64,000 bases of DNA from Trichosporon coremiiforme (taxonomy: Eukaryota; Basidiomycota; Tremellomycetes; Trichosporonales; Trichosporonaceae): NCBI GenBank assembly GCA_039545355.1, contig BCJJ01000009.1, positions 1 to 64,000 on the forward strand, written 5' to 3'. Shown here in pieces: positions 1-11,375 of this stretch. The position numbers and the translations under genes are program-made. The notes beneath the pieces were generated by a model. It was not told the DNA's origin. It made no database searches and saw only the letters and a program-made list of their open reading frames with translations. The stretch's first letter is position 1; the number at the start of each line of letters is the position of its first letter.

Positions 1-29
1 CCCCTAACCCCCTAACCCCCTAACCCTAA
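1..29. repeat. Telomere repeat, chromosome end
   Basis: The window opens with four units of the C-rich telomere strand: CCCCTAA, CCCCCTAA, CCCCCTAA and CCCTAA. Read on the other strand this is TTAGGG(GG), the repeat type known from Cryptococcus and relatives. Unit lengths vary (6-8 nt), as is common in tremellomycetes. Only about 29 nt are present, so the assembly stops just inside the telomere. The innermost unit overlaps the last codon and stop of the adjacent oxygenase gene. Confidence 0.93.
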
Positions 30-1173
30 GCGCCGTACATGGCCAGCACATGCCTGTCGACGTACTCGCGCACGCTGATGGGTGGGTACTTGGCGGGGTT
101 GGACTCCGAGAAGGTGCCAGGAATCGCCTTCACGATGGCCTCGGCGTCGGCGCCGCAGAAGTACGGCAGTGAGAAGCGCTCGGGCTGAAGGGGACCAGAG
201 TCGGCGGAGCGTCTGGGTGGGGCGACACGGTGAGTCGTCGAGCGGAGTCCGTCGTTGGACCAGCGCTGGAGCAGGTCGCCGATGTTGAACACGCATGTGG
301 ACGGCGTGACGGGCGGCGCAGGGACGAAGACGCCGGGGCGCTTTGGGTCCTCGACCTCGAGACCGCCGACGTTGTCCTGGAAGAGCAGCGTGAGCGTGCC
401 AAAGTCGGTGTGCGCGCCGGTGCGCGTGTTGTCGGGCGACTCTGTCGCCGGCCACGGCAGCGAAGGGTAGTGCAGCAGACGGAGGTAGTTGTCCTGGTGC
501 GAGTGGTAGCTGTCGAAGAAGCCCTTGTCGATGCCCGGCATACCGATGGAAAGCGCGGTGAGTGCCTTGTTGCGCACGGTGGAGCAGAGGTCCGACCAGT
601 GCTGCAGCGCGGCGCGGAAGTCGGGGAGGTCCTCCTCGTCCGGCCACATGTTGGGGTAGTGGTACGAGCCGTCGGCGTCCTGACGAGTTTCTAAACGTCA
701 GCGGTAGAGTGTAGCTGTAAACTCACGGACATCGAAGGACTGTTTGTTGTCGCCGCTGTTCTTGTCGGGGTTATCCTCGCCACGGAGGATGCGCGTCACC
801 TGTTCCTGTCCTATGCCGGAGTAGCCGCTGAATGTTAGTACGTGAAAGTCGTCGATGCAACTCACCCGCAGCGAGGAGTCTCGGCGGTGCGCGGGAGGAT
901 CTTGCACTTGGCTTTGGCCTCGTCGGGAAGGCTGTGGAAGCGGCGCGACCAGTCGAAGATGGTGTTCACATCGTCATCTGTGATGCCCGTGTTGGTAAGG
1001 TAAGCAAAGCCGACGTCACGGCATGCCTCGAAGAATTGCTTGCCGATCTTCTCATCGAGCTGGGGTGTCAGTGATTGTCGAGCCTGGAGACGTACCTCAG
1101 TGTTGCCCTGGTCGAAGCCTTCAAAGTCGATGATGGGCAGAAGGCCGAGGGTGGTGGGAAAGTCGTTGGTCAT
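26..1173 (-). CDS. 2-oxoglutarate/Fe(II)-dependent oxygenase (isopenicillin N synthase-like)
   Basis: Four exons are inferred: 1096-1173, 866-1059, 727-827 and 26-690, giving 345 aa, a normal length for fungal members of this family. Introns are 36, 38 and 36 nt with GTACGT/GTGAGT donors and CTGAC or TACTAAC branch points. The N-terminal DIOX-N part contains DVGFAYLTNTGI. The C-terminal jelly roll carries the iron ligands H218 and D220 (HTDFGTLTLL) and H278 (STTHRV), and the 2OG-binding R296xS298 (ERFSLPYF). The family oxidises small molecules; the substrate cannot be read from sequence. The gene points at the telomere, and its TAG stop (26-28) lies inside the innermost telomere unit, so no 3' UTR of its own exists in the window. 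Start chosen at the first ATG before the conserved LLPIIDFEGF. Confidence 0.9.
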
Positions 1174-2525
1174 GGTGGGCGTCGGGGTGTCTTAAGTACA
1201 GGTGGAGGTAGCGTGTGCTGGGAGCCCATATCACGCCCTTCCGGAGTAGATATATGCATGGCGTTGACTGCCGCGGGCGTGGAGTGTGACGCGCGTTGTC
1301 GATCATCGGCGTCTGCTTGGAATACCCGCCTCGGCCTTGATGACAGACACGCCGAGCATGGCCGAGGATATAGCAGTGGACGGAGCGTCGCGGTCGGGGG
1401 CGAGCTGGAGACCGAGTGGAATGAACTTTGTTAGTGCGTTGAGCGGGACACCTTACGTCCGACATCCGAGATTGCTTCGAAATGGAATGTCTGTGATTCG
1501 CCCTAGAATGCGGCGGGACACATGTCAGACGCCGAAAGCTCACATGTCCCTATCCTTTCGATCACAGAAGCGCGGAGCTTAAACTGGGGCCTGAGCCCAG
1601 TTCGGGGACCGAAGCGTCGTGGAAGCCGGGATCCGACGTCATGCCACCCTGGAACCTACTGACCCACCGCAGAGGATGCAAAGAAACGCGTCCAGGATGG
1701 TCTGTGGAAATTGACGATATACATTTTCTGGGCGTGTTTCTTCCCCAATGCCCCCCGTGCCTGATGGAAATTCGGCTGGTCGCACCTGCGTCCTAAGCAT
1801 CGACAGCCGCCGCCTTCACGTCGACCCCACGCACGATCAGTCGCGTGATCATCCACATGCATGCATATTCCTCCTGAACACCTGAAGCGCGCCACACAAT
1901 TGTAGTCGGCACTGCTGCCCACAAGGGACGACAAGGTGCAGCTGCCTCTCCCACAGACATAGCTCCCATGCTGCAAACGACAGCGTGCGTAGCCGTGTCA
2001 CGTGATTGCATCCTCGCGATGGGCTAACCTTGATCTCACCCAGCGACAATCTGGTGATGTGTGTCGGCAACTTGCTCAATTATGCAGTGCACCACCTTGT
2101 CTTCTCTATCCGCAGCCCAGAGCCTCGAGGTCTTGAGCAGTAAGTAAGCTTGAGCGAGCGGGGCAGGGGCTGCACTTGCCGCGGGCAGAGTGTCGGAAGA
2201 CATCGGAACAGGCCCTGGGGCACCATTTGGCTACGGAGAGAGCCACCAGCCGACCGAGCACCCTCTTCTCTACCGATGCGCTACCCAGTGGGACAACGTT
2301 GGCTGACGAAGCAAGTTGCCGGGGACGGGATGAGTCGCTCGCCAAGACGCAGGTTCGGGCAAGCAGGTTTCGTGCCTCCGGTGGACCGGCTTCCTGATTG
2401 GCCGGCGTGATCGGCCGAATCGCTATCTGATAAAAAACCATGTCACGGTCCATTCATCTTGACTTGCACCACTCCACTCCATCTCGTTCTCGCCACCCAC
2501 TCCTGTCGTTGTCCATGATCTTGAG
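1174..2525. other. Intergenic, between two divergent genes
   Basis: About 1.35 kb separates the divergently transcribed oxygenase and ferric reductase. Open frames here are short, lack recognisable motifs and overlap each other on both strands, so I see no gene. Its one clear element is the GATA-type site at 2425-2433. Confidence 0.6.
2425..2433 (+). promoter_or_regulatory. ATCWGATAA iron-GATA-type site upstream of ferric reductase
   Basis: The 9-mer ATCTGATAA lies 101 bp before the ferric reductase ATG. It matches the ATCWGATAA consensus bound by fungal iron-responsive GATA factors of the Urbs1/SreA/Cir1 class. The match is exact; regulation is inferred from the motif and the gene downstream. 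Confidence 0.6.
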
Positions 2526-4747
2526 ATGACCACGGCCGCCTCGCCATCCGCGGCGCTCGTTACCCTCCTTCTCCTCGCTACGGCAACCCAGGGGGCCTTC
2601 GTTGGCGGCCCAGGTGCCTGCTTCTCAGCATGCCGGCTGCCTCTCGAATTCATCTCGTTCGCCGACATCGATGGACCATCGACGTGGTCCCACAAGATTG
2701 CTTCGCACGACTTCATGACTTCTCTTGTCGCCTGCATGTCGACCTACTGCTCTCCTGAGGGCATCAACGCCGGCTGGGACCGCTTCGCCTCCATGCGCGA
2801 CCTCGGTGCTCCTGGCACCCCGTTGCCCGCGTTCGCCGACGTGCTCGCAGTCGTGCCTACGGACCCTCTTGTGGTTGACACGCTTGCCCATCAGGGAGAC
2901 ATGTACAACCGCACTATCCTCGTCTCCCCGAGCAACTTCGATGACGGATTCCACACGGACGTGAGCAGCCTGAGATTCTCAGCTGACGGCAGATGGGCTT
3001 CGCGCGCCAACTAGACCTGCACAACTTCTTCGGCTGGTGCATGTATGCCCTGCTGGCAGGAATGACTCTGATCGGCATTGGAAACCGCCTGCTGGCCTAT
3101 GCCGCCAGCCGAGGTGCCGTGACATGGACCGGCAACCTGCTCGAGCCGTGGCCGCGACTCTATGCTTGGTACCGGCGTTACATCGGCACGCCGGCGATGA
3201 TGGGCTACCGCAACGCGCAGCCGTGGGGTATCCTGACGGTTCCAACACGACTTCAGGCCATCCTCATTGGTATCTATGTCACGCTCAACATCGTGATGGG
3301 GTGCTACGGCTACGACACATTCGACCACAACATGTTCTGGCTCGGACGGCAGGACCTCCAGCTCGCGCGCTATGTCGCTGACCGCACGGGCATCATGAGC
3401 TTCTACAACATGGTGCTCCTGTGGCTGCTGGCTGGGCGGAACGACATCGTCCTCTGGCTCAGCGGCTGGAACTACCCTTCGCTGAATCTCTTCCACCGCT
3501 GGACCGCGCGTGTCGCCGTTGTGCAGGGACTCGTGCACTCGGCTGGCTACGCTTACTTGAAGTGGGGCAAGTTCTGGCCCATGATGCGCGAGCGCTACTG
3601 GTGGAGTGGCGTGTATGGTATGCTAGCGATGGGAGCACTCATTCCGCTCTCCATCCTGCCGCTCCGACGTTACGCGTACGAGGCGTTCCTCCTGCTTCAC
3701 ATCGGATTCAGCGCTGCCTTCCTCGCGTTGATGTGTATCCACACCGACATGTTCGGCTACGACCCGTTCGTATGGCTCTGCGTCGGCATCTGGCTCTCCG
3801 ACCGTGTACTTCGCCTGGTCCGTGTTGCGGTGCTCAGCTACCGCGCACTCGGAGCGCGCAACGCCGTGGGCGTCGTGACGGCAATCGAACCTGGCCTGAT
3901 GCGCATCAGCGTTGACACCAGCGTGCCCATCACGCCGCGGCCCGGCGACTACTACTTCCTGTACTCGCCGCACAGCCTGACGCCGTGGGAGAATCATCCC
4001 TTCACCCTCGCCAGCTGGGAGAAGCGGAGTGACTGCACGACTCTCCACTTCCTCATCGCACCGCAGTCGGGCTGGACAGGGCGGCTAAGGGAACGGATCG
4101 CGGCAGCCATCGTCAAGGACAGGGAATCTGCTCCGCTGGTGACAGCTCCAGAGGCTAAACTGCGCGTCCTTCTCGAGGGGCCGTACGGCACCCGCGATCC
4201 TATCGATGAGTACGATCATATCCTGCTTCTTGCCGGCGGAAGCGGTATTGCGGCGATCCTCCCCTACGTCTACTCTCTCGGTCAGACGTCGGAGGACAAG
4301 GGTAAGAAGCGGCGCGTCAGTGTGGTGTGGACAGTGCGTAACGCCGCTTACGCCGCCGACGTCCTTTCCAATGAGCTGGCACCGGCGAGAACTTCGCACA
4401 TCAGCCTTGATCTCTATCTCACTCAGGAGGAGCCTGCGTCTGCTCGCGCTTTCCTGGCGGAACTCGACGTCACGCTCGACAGCGGCTACGGCGCAGTGGA
4501 CCCGGCCGAGGTCGGTGACCGGGATCGCCGCGACGTCGTTTTCACGAAGGGCCGGCCACCGATCCGCGCCCTGCTCGCGGCGCAGATCGAGGCACTCAGC
4601 GGTGAGGAGGGGTCGCGACTGGCAGTACTCGCGTGCGGACCGGGGGCGATGATGGACGATCTGCGTGCAGACATCGCAGACGCGTACGCCTATCCTCTGC
4701 TGCAGGCCGATGCGTCGAGGCTCGAGTACTGGCTCGAATACTTTTAG
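2526..4747 (+). CDS. Plasma-membrane ferric reductase (FRE family)
   Basis: Two exons (2526-2960, 2993-4747) are joined across a 32-nt intron (GTGAGC ... CTGACGGCAG), giving 729 aa. Order of parts: signal peptide (about 1-23); a cysteine-containing extracellular region; about seven membrane segments; a cytosolic FAD/NADPH module. Two heme-ligating His pairs, each spaced 13 residues apart, are visible in HRWTARVAVVQGLVH and HIGFSAAFLALMCIH. The FAD motif HPFTLAS, NADPH motifs EGPYGT and LAGGSGIAAI, and CGPGAM near the C terminus are intact. It should move electrons from cytosolic NADPH through FAD and two hemes to reduce external Fe(III) or Cu(II) before uptake. It is convergent with the next gene (70-bp gap) and has an ATCWGATAA site in its promoter. 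No permease or ferroxidase partner is adjacent. Confidence 0.95.
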
Positions 4748-4817
4748 GGATAGCTGTTCACAGTGTCTTGTTCATGCTATGCTACAGATGTATAATACTT
4801 GAGGGGCTGGAGAGAGC

Positions 4818-6034
4818 TTAGACACCGAAGCTCTGGCCGTCATGGAGATTGCCCCAGACGTGCTGCCCGACCTTACCCCACGTGTAGCCCTTGGCGGTAG
4901 GCTCGGGACCGTCGCCGGGAAGACGCTTTGCCTTCTCCTCGGGACGCTCGGGCTTGCGGACGAGAGCACGGCCGGCATCGGTGAAGCAGACGTGCTCAGA
5001 GAGGCAGTCGCGGTGCGCCCATTTGCCCGACGTCTTGTCTTTCATCTCGTCAAGCAGCGCTTTGAGGTAGGGCAGTTCAGCTTGAATCTCGGCGCGGCCT
5101 TGGGTCTCAAAGAACTTGATGTAGTCTGAGGCCATTAGCTTCAGCATACCTGCAGACCTACTGTAGCGCGCCTTGCAAAGGAGACGCGAAGAAGCGTAGC
5201 GCGCCTGGAGCACTGCATCAACGGCGGCGTCGCACAGGAGGGAGTCGTGCGTGAACTCCCTACCGCCGGGGAGCAATTTGAAGGAAGCCAGGAAGAAGTT
5301 GTTCCAGATCTGCGCCTCGCTGATGTCAGCGGCTACTGAGTATAAGGCGAGCTCACAGCTCAGCGAGGCCGGTGTCGTAGGCTTGTTCGGCCGTGAGGAG
5401 GGCTGGAGACTCGAACCAGGGGATCAGGTCAATGATGCACTCCATGTACCCCATCTGGGAGCGCGAGTAGCCCGCCTAAGTACCCGGCGATACAAACTAA
5501 TGGACAGCATGGCTTACATCCGACACCGTACCGTTCACCTCTTCCTTTGTAGCCTTGATGCGCTTGACGACGACACCAACCGGCTCGATGCGCTCTGCGG
5601 CCTTCTGCGCAATCTTGCGCTTGATTTGCGCGTGAACGACGTTGCCGACCTCGCACTCCAGCAGGGTCATGATCATGTTTGTGAGTCCCTCTTTCGCGAG
5701 CCCCCATTGTGCTCTGCTTGATATCCTTGTTGAAGTCGAAGGGGGGCCTAGCGTCAGGCTGTGCTTCAGCTTTGACTTACCTGGAGACCCAGTTGTGGTA
5801 GTGAAGAAGGGTCACGTTCGACATGTCCATGAGGCGCTCCTCGAGGGTCCAGAGATCCCAGATCTGCGCATTGAGGGACGTGTCTTCCCGGGTTAGGTGC
5901 TTCTTCTCGAGCTTGACGAAGCGGAGGTTAGCGTTGCCTCCGAGGGTGCGAGGCGGAGCGAAGCAGCGCGGGACCAGGACCGACATGGTGAATGCTGCGA
6001 CGTCTCCTCGAAAGGACGTTGGGGTGTGAGCCAT
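4818..6034 (-). CDS. Conserved-looking protein of unknown function
   Basis: I do not recognise this family. Four exons can be joined in frame: 5781-6034, 5518-5713, 5357-5475 and 4818-5319, giving about 356 aa. Introns 2 and 3 are clear (42 and 37 nt, GTAAGC and GTGAGC donors). The acceptor of intron 1 is less certain: three nearby AGs (exon start between 5713 and about 5725) keep the same frame, and I used CAG ending at 5714. The protein is soluble-looking and mostly helical, with aromatic patches such as TLLHYHNWVSR, MGYMECIIDLIPWFES and EAQIWNNFFLASFKLLPGG; no signal peptide or membrane span is seen. An alternative start is the Met at 5986 (MSVLVPRCF). It shares a 567-bp divergent promoter with the AIF-like gene, including the palindromic GATA site. 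Confidence 0.75.
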
Positions 6035-6253
6035 GGCCTTTCGTATGCCTGCAAGCGTGCGCCCAGAGCTTAGCAGTTGCGCCCCTCCTGCATTGTTAGT
6101 CTGTTGAGATGCGAGGCGATCAAGTATGATCTCGCGTCTCGATCTCGCGCGGGCTTCCATCTTTTCGCTGATGATAAATGGCTTTTCATCGCCGCAACTC
6201 TCCGATCTCGGCCAAGTCGGCGATGTCGGCCAGTGACCGTCGGCCAAACCCGA

Positions 6254-6280
6254 CCCCCCCCCCACCCCCCGCGCCCCCCC
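6254..6280. repeat. Poly-C tract
   Basis: A nearly pure C run of about 27 nt, interrupted by single A and GCG. It lies in the divergent promoter between the unknown gene and the AIF-like gene. Confidence 0.8.
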
Positions 6281-6433
6281 TGGCTGCGCACCGGTGGGTT
6301 CAAGCAATGCAATGCATGGAGCACATGCTTTGTAAACGCGTAGATCCGAGAATGGTAGAAGCGCCATGGGCGGTAAGTAGGTGCGGCCGAAGGTTCCGAC
6401 GGAAGTCGCCGCAAAAGTCGCCGCAGCCTTTGC

Positions 6434-6444
6434 TTATCTGATAA
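6434..6444. promoter_or_regulatory. Palindromic GATA site (TTATCTGATAA) in divergent promoter
   Basis: TTATC and GATAA cores meet head to head around a single T, so one GATA core reads on each strand. The plus-strand 9-mer ATCTGATAA (6436-6444) matches the iron-GATA consensus. It lies 166 bp before the AIF-like ATG and about 400 bp from the start of the divergent unknown gene. Confidence 0.6.
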
Positions 6445-6539
6445 ACACCGCGTGCGTTGACTCACCAGCTCGCTTCCGTCGGCATCGTCCATCGTGCACG
6501 CCCACGCTCGGCCCCGACCCACCGATGGACAGGCCTGGT

Positions 6540-6547
6540 TATATATA
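6540..6547 (+). promoter_or_regulatory. TATA box of the AIF-like gene
   Basis: TATATATA lies 55-62 bp before the ATG at 6602, downstream of the GATA palindrome. Position and sequence fit a TATA element. Confidence 0.55.
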
Positions 6548-6601
6548 GCCCTCGTGTTCTTGGGTGCTCCACTGTATCTGTATCTCTCTCCTCTCAACAC
6601 C

Positions 6602-7777
6602 ATGGTCGCTGTCATCAAGAACGTCGTTGTCGTCGGGGGGTCGTATGTCGGAATCGTGAGTGCGCCTTCACGGTGGACGCTGACAACAGAGTACGGCCAA
6701 GGAGCTCGCTGCCATCCTACCCACGGGCTACCGAGTCTTGCTGGTCGAGCCCCACAGTCACTTCCACCACCTGTTCGCCTTCGTGAGTCAGCTTCCCAGA
6801 GGGAACACTGACCCCAGCCTCGCTTCGCCGTCCTGCCGTCGCACGAGCACAAGGCATTCATCCCGTATCGCATCTTTGACAACAATCTGAACGCTATCGT
6901 GCGCGCCAAAGCGCTTGAAGTTCATCCTGACCATGTCGTCCTCGACCGCCCCTGGGAGGGCTCGAACCAGCTGCCCTTCTCGTACCTCGCCATCGCGACC
7001 GGCACGCGCCTGACGCCGCCGGGGACAATGACGGCAGAGGACAAGCTCCCCTCCGTGCAGTACTTCCAGCAGTACCAGAAGCAGGTGCTCGCCGCGTCAT
7101 CAATCGTGATCATCGGCGGCGGCGCCGTCGGCGTGCAGATGGCGACGGACCTGAAGGAGCTCTACCCAAGCAAGAAGGTGACGCTCGTCCAGTCGCGCGA
7201 CCGAGTCATGCCCAAGTTCCACGCCAAGTTCCACGACCTCATCAGCGAACGCTTCGCCGAGCTCGGCGTGGACTTGATCACGGGAAACCGTGTCGTGGTG
7301 CCTGAGGGCGGATTCCCAAGCGACGGATCCTCGTTCAAGGTTCAGCTTAAGGACGGCGCGGAGATTGAGACCCAGCTCGTGATCCCCGCCACGGGCCAGG
7401 TGGCCAACAACGAGCTCGTGCGAACGCTTCCTGGCCAGATCAACCCCGACAACGGCTTCATCCGCGTCCAGTCCACGCTTCAGCTGCAGGACTACCCCAA
7501 CATCTTTGCCGTCGGCGACATCGCGGACACTGGGGCGCACAAGGCCGCCCGTCCCGGTGCCGCGCAGGCTGCTGCTGTTGCGAAGAACATCCGCGCCCTC
7601 ATCGACGGCAACAGGCCGACGGAGAAGTACTCTGTTTCGCCGGCTGGCATCCATCTGACGCTTGGACTGGTGAGTAATCGGTGGTGGGGTCTGGCTGACG
7701 CATAGCAAAAGAACATTGTGTTCCGCAACCCGGCTGCTGAGGGCGCGGAGCCGTCGTTCACGTGGCGCGATGAGTGA
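6602..7777 (+). CDS. AIF/AMID-like FAD-dependent NAD(P)H oxidoreductase
   Basis: Four exons (6602-6655, 6690-6782, 6818-7669, 7706-7777) with introns of 34, 35 and 36 nt give 356 aa, close to the usual AMID length. The N-terminal FAD-binding fold starts with NVVVVGGSYVGI. The NAD(P)-binding fold carries IVIIGGGAVGVQMATDL, and the second FAD motif is NIFAVGDIAD. This is a pyridine-nucleotide-disulphide oxidoreductase fold of the type in AIFM2/AMID and Ndi-like enzymes, but no redox-active CxxxxC disulphide is seen. It probably oxidises NAD(P)H with a quinone or similar acceptor. No transit peptide or membrane anchor is evident. Each intron has GTGAGT and a GCTGAC or CTGAC branch, and the reading frame is continuous across all four exons. 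Confidence 0.9.
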
Positions 7778-8160
7778 GTAGACTTCCAAAGCCAGTGCTG
7801 ACATAAAGCGGAACGGCGGATATGAACATTGGCGGGGTGTGGGAGAGGCGCGGTGTACGTGTCAACTGCATCGACGACTATCATCTCTAGTGTAGCCATC
7901 TGTCGAGGTCTTACCCCTGGTGTCACGGCAGCCAGAGCCGGCGCCGGCTCAGTTAGATGCGAACTCCCACGCGATGTATAATGTATGACTTTAGTCCGTT
8001 TCCGGATCCCTAAACGGGTCGTGCTGTTGCCTTCTCACTGAGATATCGAGGACGTAAAGGCACATCAAGATCATCGTCGAGGGTGGCGGGGTGGGGAAGG
8101 CGCGGACTGATCGTGACGCCCTCTGTTGCGTTCGCGCATGATGTTCATCGCAATTCCAGG
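7778..8160. other. Convergent intergenic gap
   Basis: About 380 bp between the ends of the AIF-like gene and the first F-box-like gene. I see no gene, tRNA or repeat in it. Confidence 0.6.
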
Positions 8161-9171
8161 CTACACCTCCGGCGGCTCAAAGATAAGCATAACCATCTCC
8201 TCCCCAATACGACCCCGAAAGTCCGCCTCACTCTCAAACCGCACGCGCGCCTTGATATCCTCGATATCAGCATACCGGCGCCCAAACTCAATCTCAAACA
8301 TCCAGTCCCAGAAGTACCGGACCTTCTCCGCCTTGTTCGCGAACTGCCTTGGGGGTGTCGGCTCCCACTCCTCGTCCGGGAAAGGCGAGCCGCACCACGC
8401 GTCCCAGGCGTCCATCCCGACGAGTCTCAGTGTCGCGTGCGGAAAGGCGTGTAGGTACGCCAGCGCGCTCGTTGCGAGCTGGTTCAGCAGCGTGCTTCGC
8501 CAGGGACTCTTGGGGCGCGGGCCGTAGTCGTACATTTTTGTCAGAACGCAGACTTCGTGCTCCCTCTGATCGGGTTCGGGTTCGGGTTCGGTGGCTTCTT
8601 CTCCCTCAGTTCTCGGAGCTGAGAGAGCTTCGAACGCGAAGCCAAAGTCGCCCATGCCCCGCTGGTCGTAGCGCAGGTGCAGGATGTTGAGCGGCACATC
8701 GGGGAGCGGACACGCGACGACGAGGTCGTCCTCGGGGTACACTGTCGCGAAGGCAGAGTCAGGTATGTCGACGTTGAAGACGGCGGTCTGGATATTCGTA
8801 CTCGGGAGCTCGAATCGGTGATGCATGTGCGAGAAGAAGCGGACCGTGTTCGGCCGGCTAGCCGTGCTAGAGGGACCGAGGATGACGGCCTGGTCGAAGG
8901 TCTCGGTTCTAAAGACCTGATCGTACACGTCCAGCACGCGCGTCCTGGCCAGTCGCGGGTCCCACGCGAAGCCGCGCTCGGTGTTGCCATCCGACCCACT
9001 GTCGAGGACGCGCCGCACGACGACATGCTGCAGCAGCTTGTGCTGGACTAGCGCATGCAGAGCCGAGGACGTCTGTCCCAGTGTCCGCAGTGTCGTTGCA
9101 TCGCGGTCCGCGTAGAGAGCGGCAAGGACGAGGTCGATGATGTGCGGGTAGAAGGCGATGTCGATGGTCAT
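8161..9171 (-). CDS. F-box-like family protein, paralogue 1
   Basis: A single-exon gene of 336 aa starting at the Met of MTIDIAFYPHIIDLVLAALY. The open frame runs further upstream, but paralogues begin at the equivalent Met. The N-terminal 50 residues have an F-box-like pattern: PHI, a helix, then TLRTLGQTSSALHALVQHKL. The middle contains TVRFFSHMHHRF and an acidic EPEPEP stretch coded by a 6-bp microsatellite. The end, ADFRGRIGEEMVMLIFEPPEV, matches the conserved C-terminal block of the family. Known F-box proteins select targets for SCF ubiquitin ligases; that role here is an inference. It is the member nearest the telomere. Confidence 0.8.
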   Translation of the reverse strand: MTIDIAFYPHIIDLVLAALYADRDATTLRTLGQTSSALHALVQHKLLQHVVVRRVLDSGSDGNTERGFAWDPRLARTRVLDVYDQVFRTETFDQAVILGPSSTASRPNTVRFFSHMHHRFELPSTNIQTAVFNVDIPDSAFATVYPEDDLVVACPLPDVPLNILHLRYDQRGMGDFGFAFEALSAPRTEGEEATEPEPEPDQREHEVCVLTKMYDYGPRPKSPWRSTLLNQLATSALAYLHAFPHATLRLVGMDAWDAWCGSPFPDEEWEPTPPRQFANKAEKVRYFWDWMFEIEFGRRYADIEDIKARVRFESEADFRGRIGEEMVMLIFEPPEV

Positions 9172-9348
9172 GTTGACGAAGTCCAGAGGACGAACGCGAT
9201 GACGCATAAGAGTGCCCGATCCACGTCTCCCACGGTGGCCAAGCGTCGGCCATCTGCGGCGACTATCGTGTGGACGATCTCTCACAACTTGCATACACGG
9301 AACAGTCAGAATACAGGATGGATAAGCAAGCCCAGGCCATAGCAAAGT

Positions 9349-10292
9349 CTACAGCTCGGTGCAGAGTCGGAAAGTCTCCGGTTCCCGACTTCGAAAGTCT
9401 GCCAAGGAAACGAAGTCTATCCGTGACGTGTCGACCTCGTACCACCCGGCGCACAAGTCCCAGAGGTCGGCGACGCTCAACGCGTCCCATGCCTCCGGCA
9501 ACGGCCAGTTCGAGCTGTCGCGATCGAACCAGGCCACGTCCCAGTTCTCGCGTCCGACTACCGTAACGCGCAGGTTCATACTCCGCCTCAGCAGTCCAAG
9601 CGTCTGCTCGATCACAGTCTGCAGCGGTCGGTTCGGCTTCGCAGTCGATGGCCAGGCCGCGCGCCGAGTCGGTCCCGAGTGAACCAACAGCACGACCTCC
9701 ATCGCTGGGTCGTCACTGAGCTCGATGGGCTTGTAGGGATAGTGTACGCTGCACATCAGGCGCGTGCCGTATCGCACACTGACTATCGTGCGCTTGAACC
9801 GCAGGCTGAGAGCGCAGACACAGCTCTGCTCGAAATTGCTGGGCCGCATGCCCGAGACGTCTACGACGTGGATCGCCGTGTCGGCATCCGGCACCCAGGG
9901 CTGGTCGGCGCTGGCGTGCCGGGCGAAGAACCGGACGGTCGATGGCGATGCGAGGCTGATGTCCACGGGGGTGAAGGGGTCGAACACGTCGAGGATTTGA
10001 GGTCTGTCCTCGGTCCAGTCGCGATCGCGGAGCGCGACATGCTTCGTGTACACCTTTCCCGGCCGCACGATGAGGTGGAAAAGCAGGCGCTTGTCCACCG
10101 ATCGCTTCACGGAAGAGGACGTCAGACGCAACGCGCGCAGGGTGGAGGCGTCTCCTGCCTCGTAGACCGAGTCGAGGATTGATTCAAAGATGTGGGGGAA
10201 GGACGCGGCATCGATGCTCGTCCGGACGGGGCGACCTGGTCGTTGGTATATGACTGATATTGCTGCTCACTGAGTCTCGACGGTCGTCCCAT
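9349..10292 (-). CDS. F-box-like family protein, paralogue 2
   Basis: The conserved frame IDAASFPHIFESILDSV has no ATG of its own. An upstream mini-exon solves this: ATG at 10292, exon 10271-10292, a 35-nt GTGAGC...CCAG intron (10236-10270), then exon 9349-10235, giving 302 aa beginning MGRPSRLS. The branch point is not canonical, so the first exon is less certain than the rest. Family landmarks are the RLTSSSVKRSVDKRL segment, TVRFFARHASAD, VVLLVHSGPTRR, and a C-terminal half with LRVTVVGRENWDVAWF. The usual C-terminal vG-eM block is shortened to ADFRSREPETFRLCTEL. Confidence 0.75.
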
Positions 10293-11375
10293 GCTGTGGT
10301 AAAGTGGAGAGGGGTGATGTCGAGTGTGATGCCAGATGTACCGGTTTCGGTGGTAACAAGGGTGTCATTGGATCTGAGTCCGTGCACGCCGAGCGTGGCC
10401 AGATCTGTGACGGCCACCACTGCGCTCAGTCCATAGAGTAGCACAGCTCGACCACCTAGAATGTGTCTGGGTGGAGGGATATGCGTTTATATCGTGGGAT
10501 GCGGGAAAGAAGTCGCGTCGTGCAGAGGTCGTGTCGAGTGGCCTACGAGTCATCTCCGCTGACACGCGTCCAGGAACCAAATACCCGCAAGACTCCATGA
10601 GGGGCTTCTTTGCTCCACTGATCGATCGTCAAACTCCACAACCTCATAGGAATGCATCTGCAAGCGAGCGATTCAACGGAATGCATGCGCAAGCGGACAG
10701 AACGCATACGCATAGCCGGAAGGAAGCCCCACTGTGGGCAGGCGATGCATACGATACTGCTGAGCGGGTTACGGACTTGAGCCTCGTGCCAAGGATGCGC
10801 CGGTGGCGTGCGGCGTCAGCCACCCAGGGAGCGCAGATCTGCCGACGAGCACGAATTGTCGTTCTTCTCCGACGGTTTGTTCCAGCGTCACCATCGTCTA
10901 CTCTTCGGGGGCAGCAACAAGCACGGCCGTGCAAGTGCAGCAAACTCAATATCGACAACGGCGACAAGCAGTAGTGGGGTTTTTCTTCGAAAAGGAACGC
11001 TGGAATCGGGCCGTTTCCGTCGGTATCTGCGGAGAAGAAGGGGGCCTTTCGTCACTTGATGCCTGAGGTTCCCAATTGTTCCCTCGGCTCGCCGAGAGAG
11101 TGTGACACTGACATCACGACCCACTCGCTTAAGATTTCTCCGCCAACGCCGCATCCTGGCTGCGTCTATGCGTCTGCGCACGCAACGGCTCGCTCCAGCA
11201 CGCTAGCCGGTCGCTGAACAAACTTTGCGACGGGTGGTGCCTTGATCCTCCACTGTGCCTCGCGCTGGCAGGGGTGAGCTCCGCGGGAAACTTCCAGTCG
11301 AGCTGGATATGGGATCATGTGGGTGCTGCGGTCGATCATGGGATCGGCCGATCACGAGTCCTCTGGCCTCCCTGC
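10293..11375. other. Intergenic
   Basis: About 1.08 kb between paralogues 2 and 3. Open frames are short and shadow each other on both strands; no motif, tRNA or tandem repeat was recognised. Confidence 0.55.
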
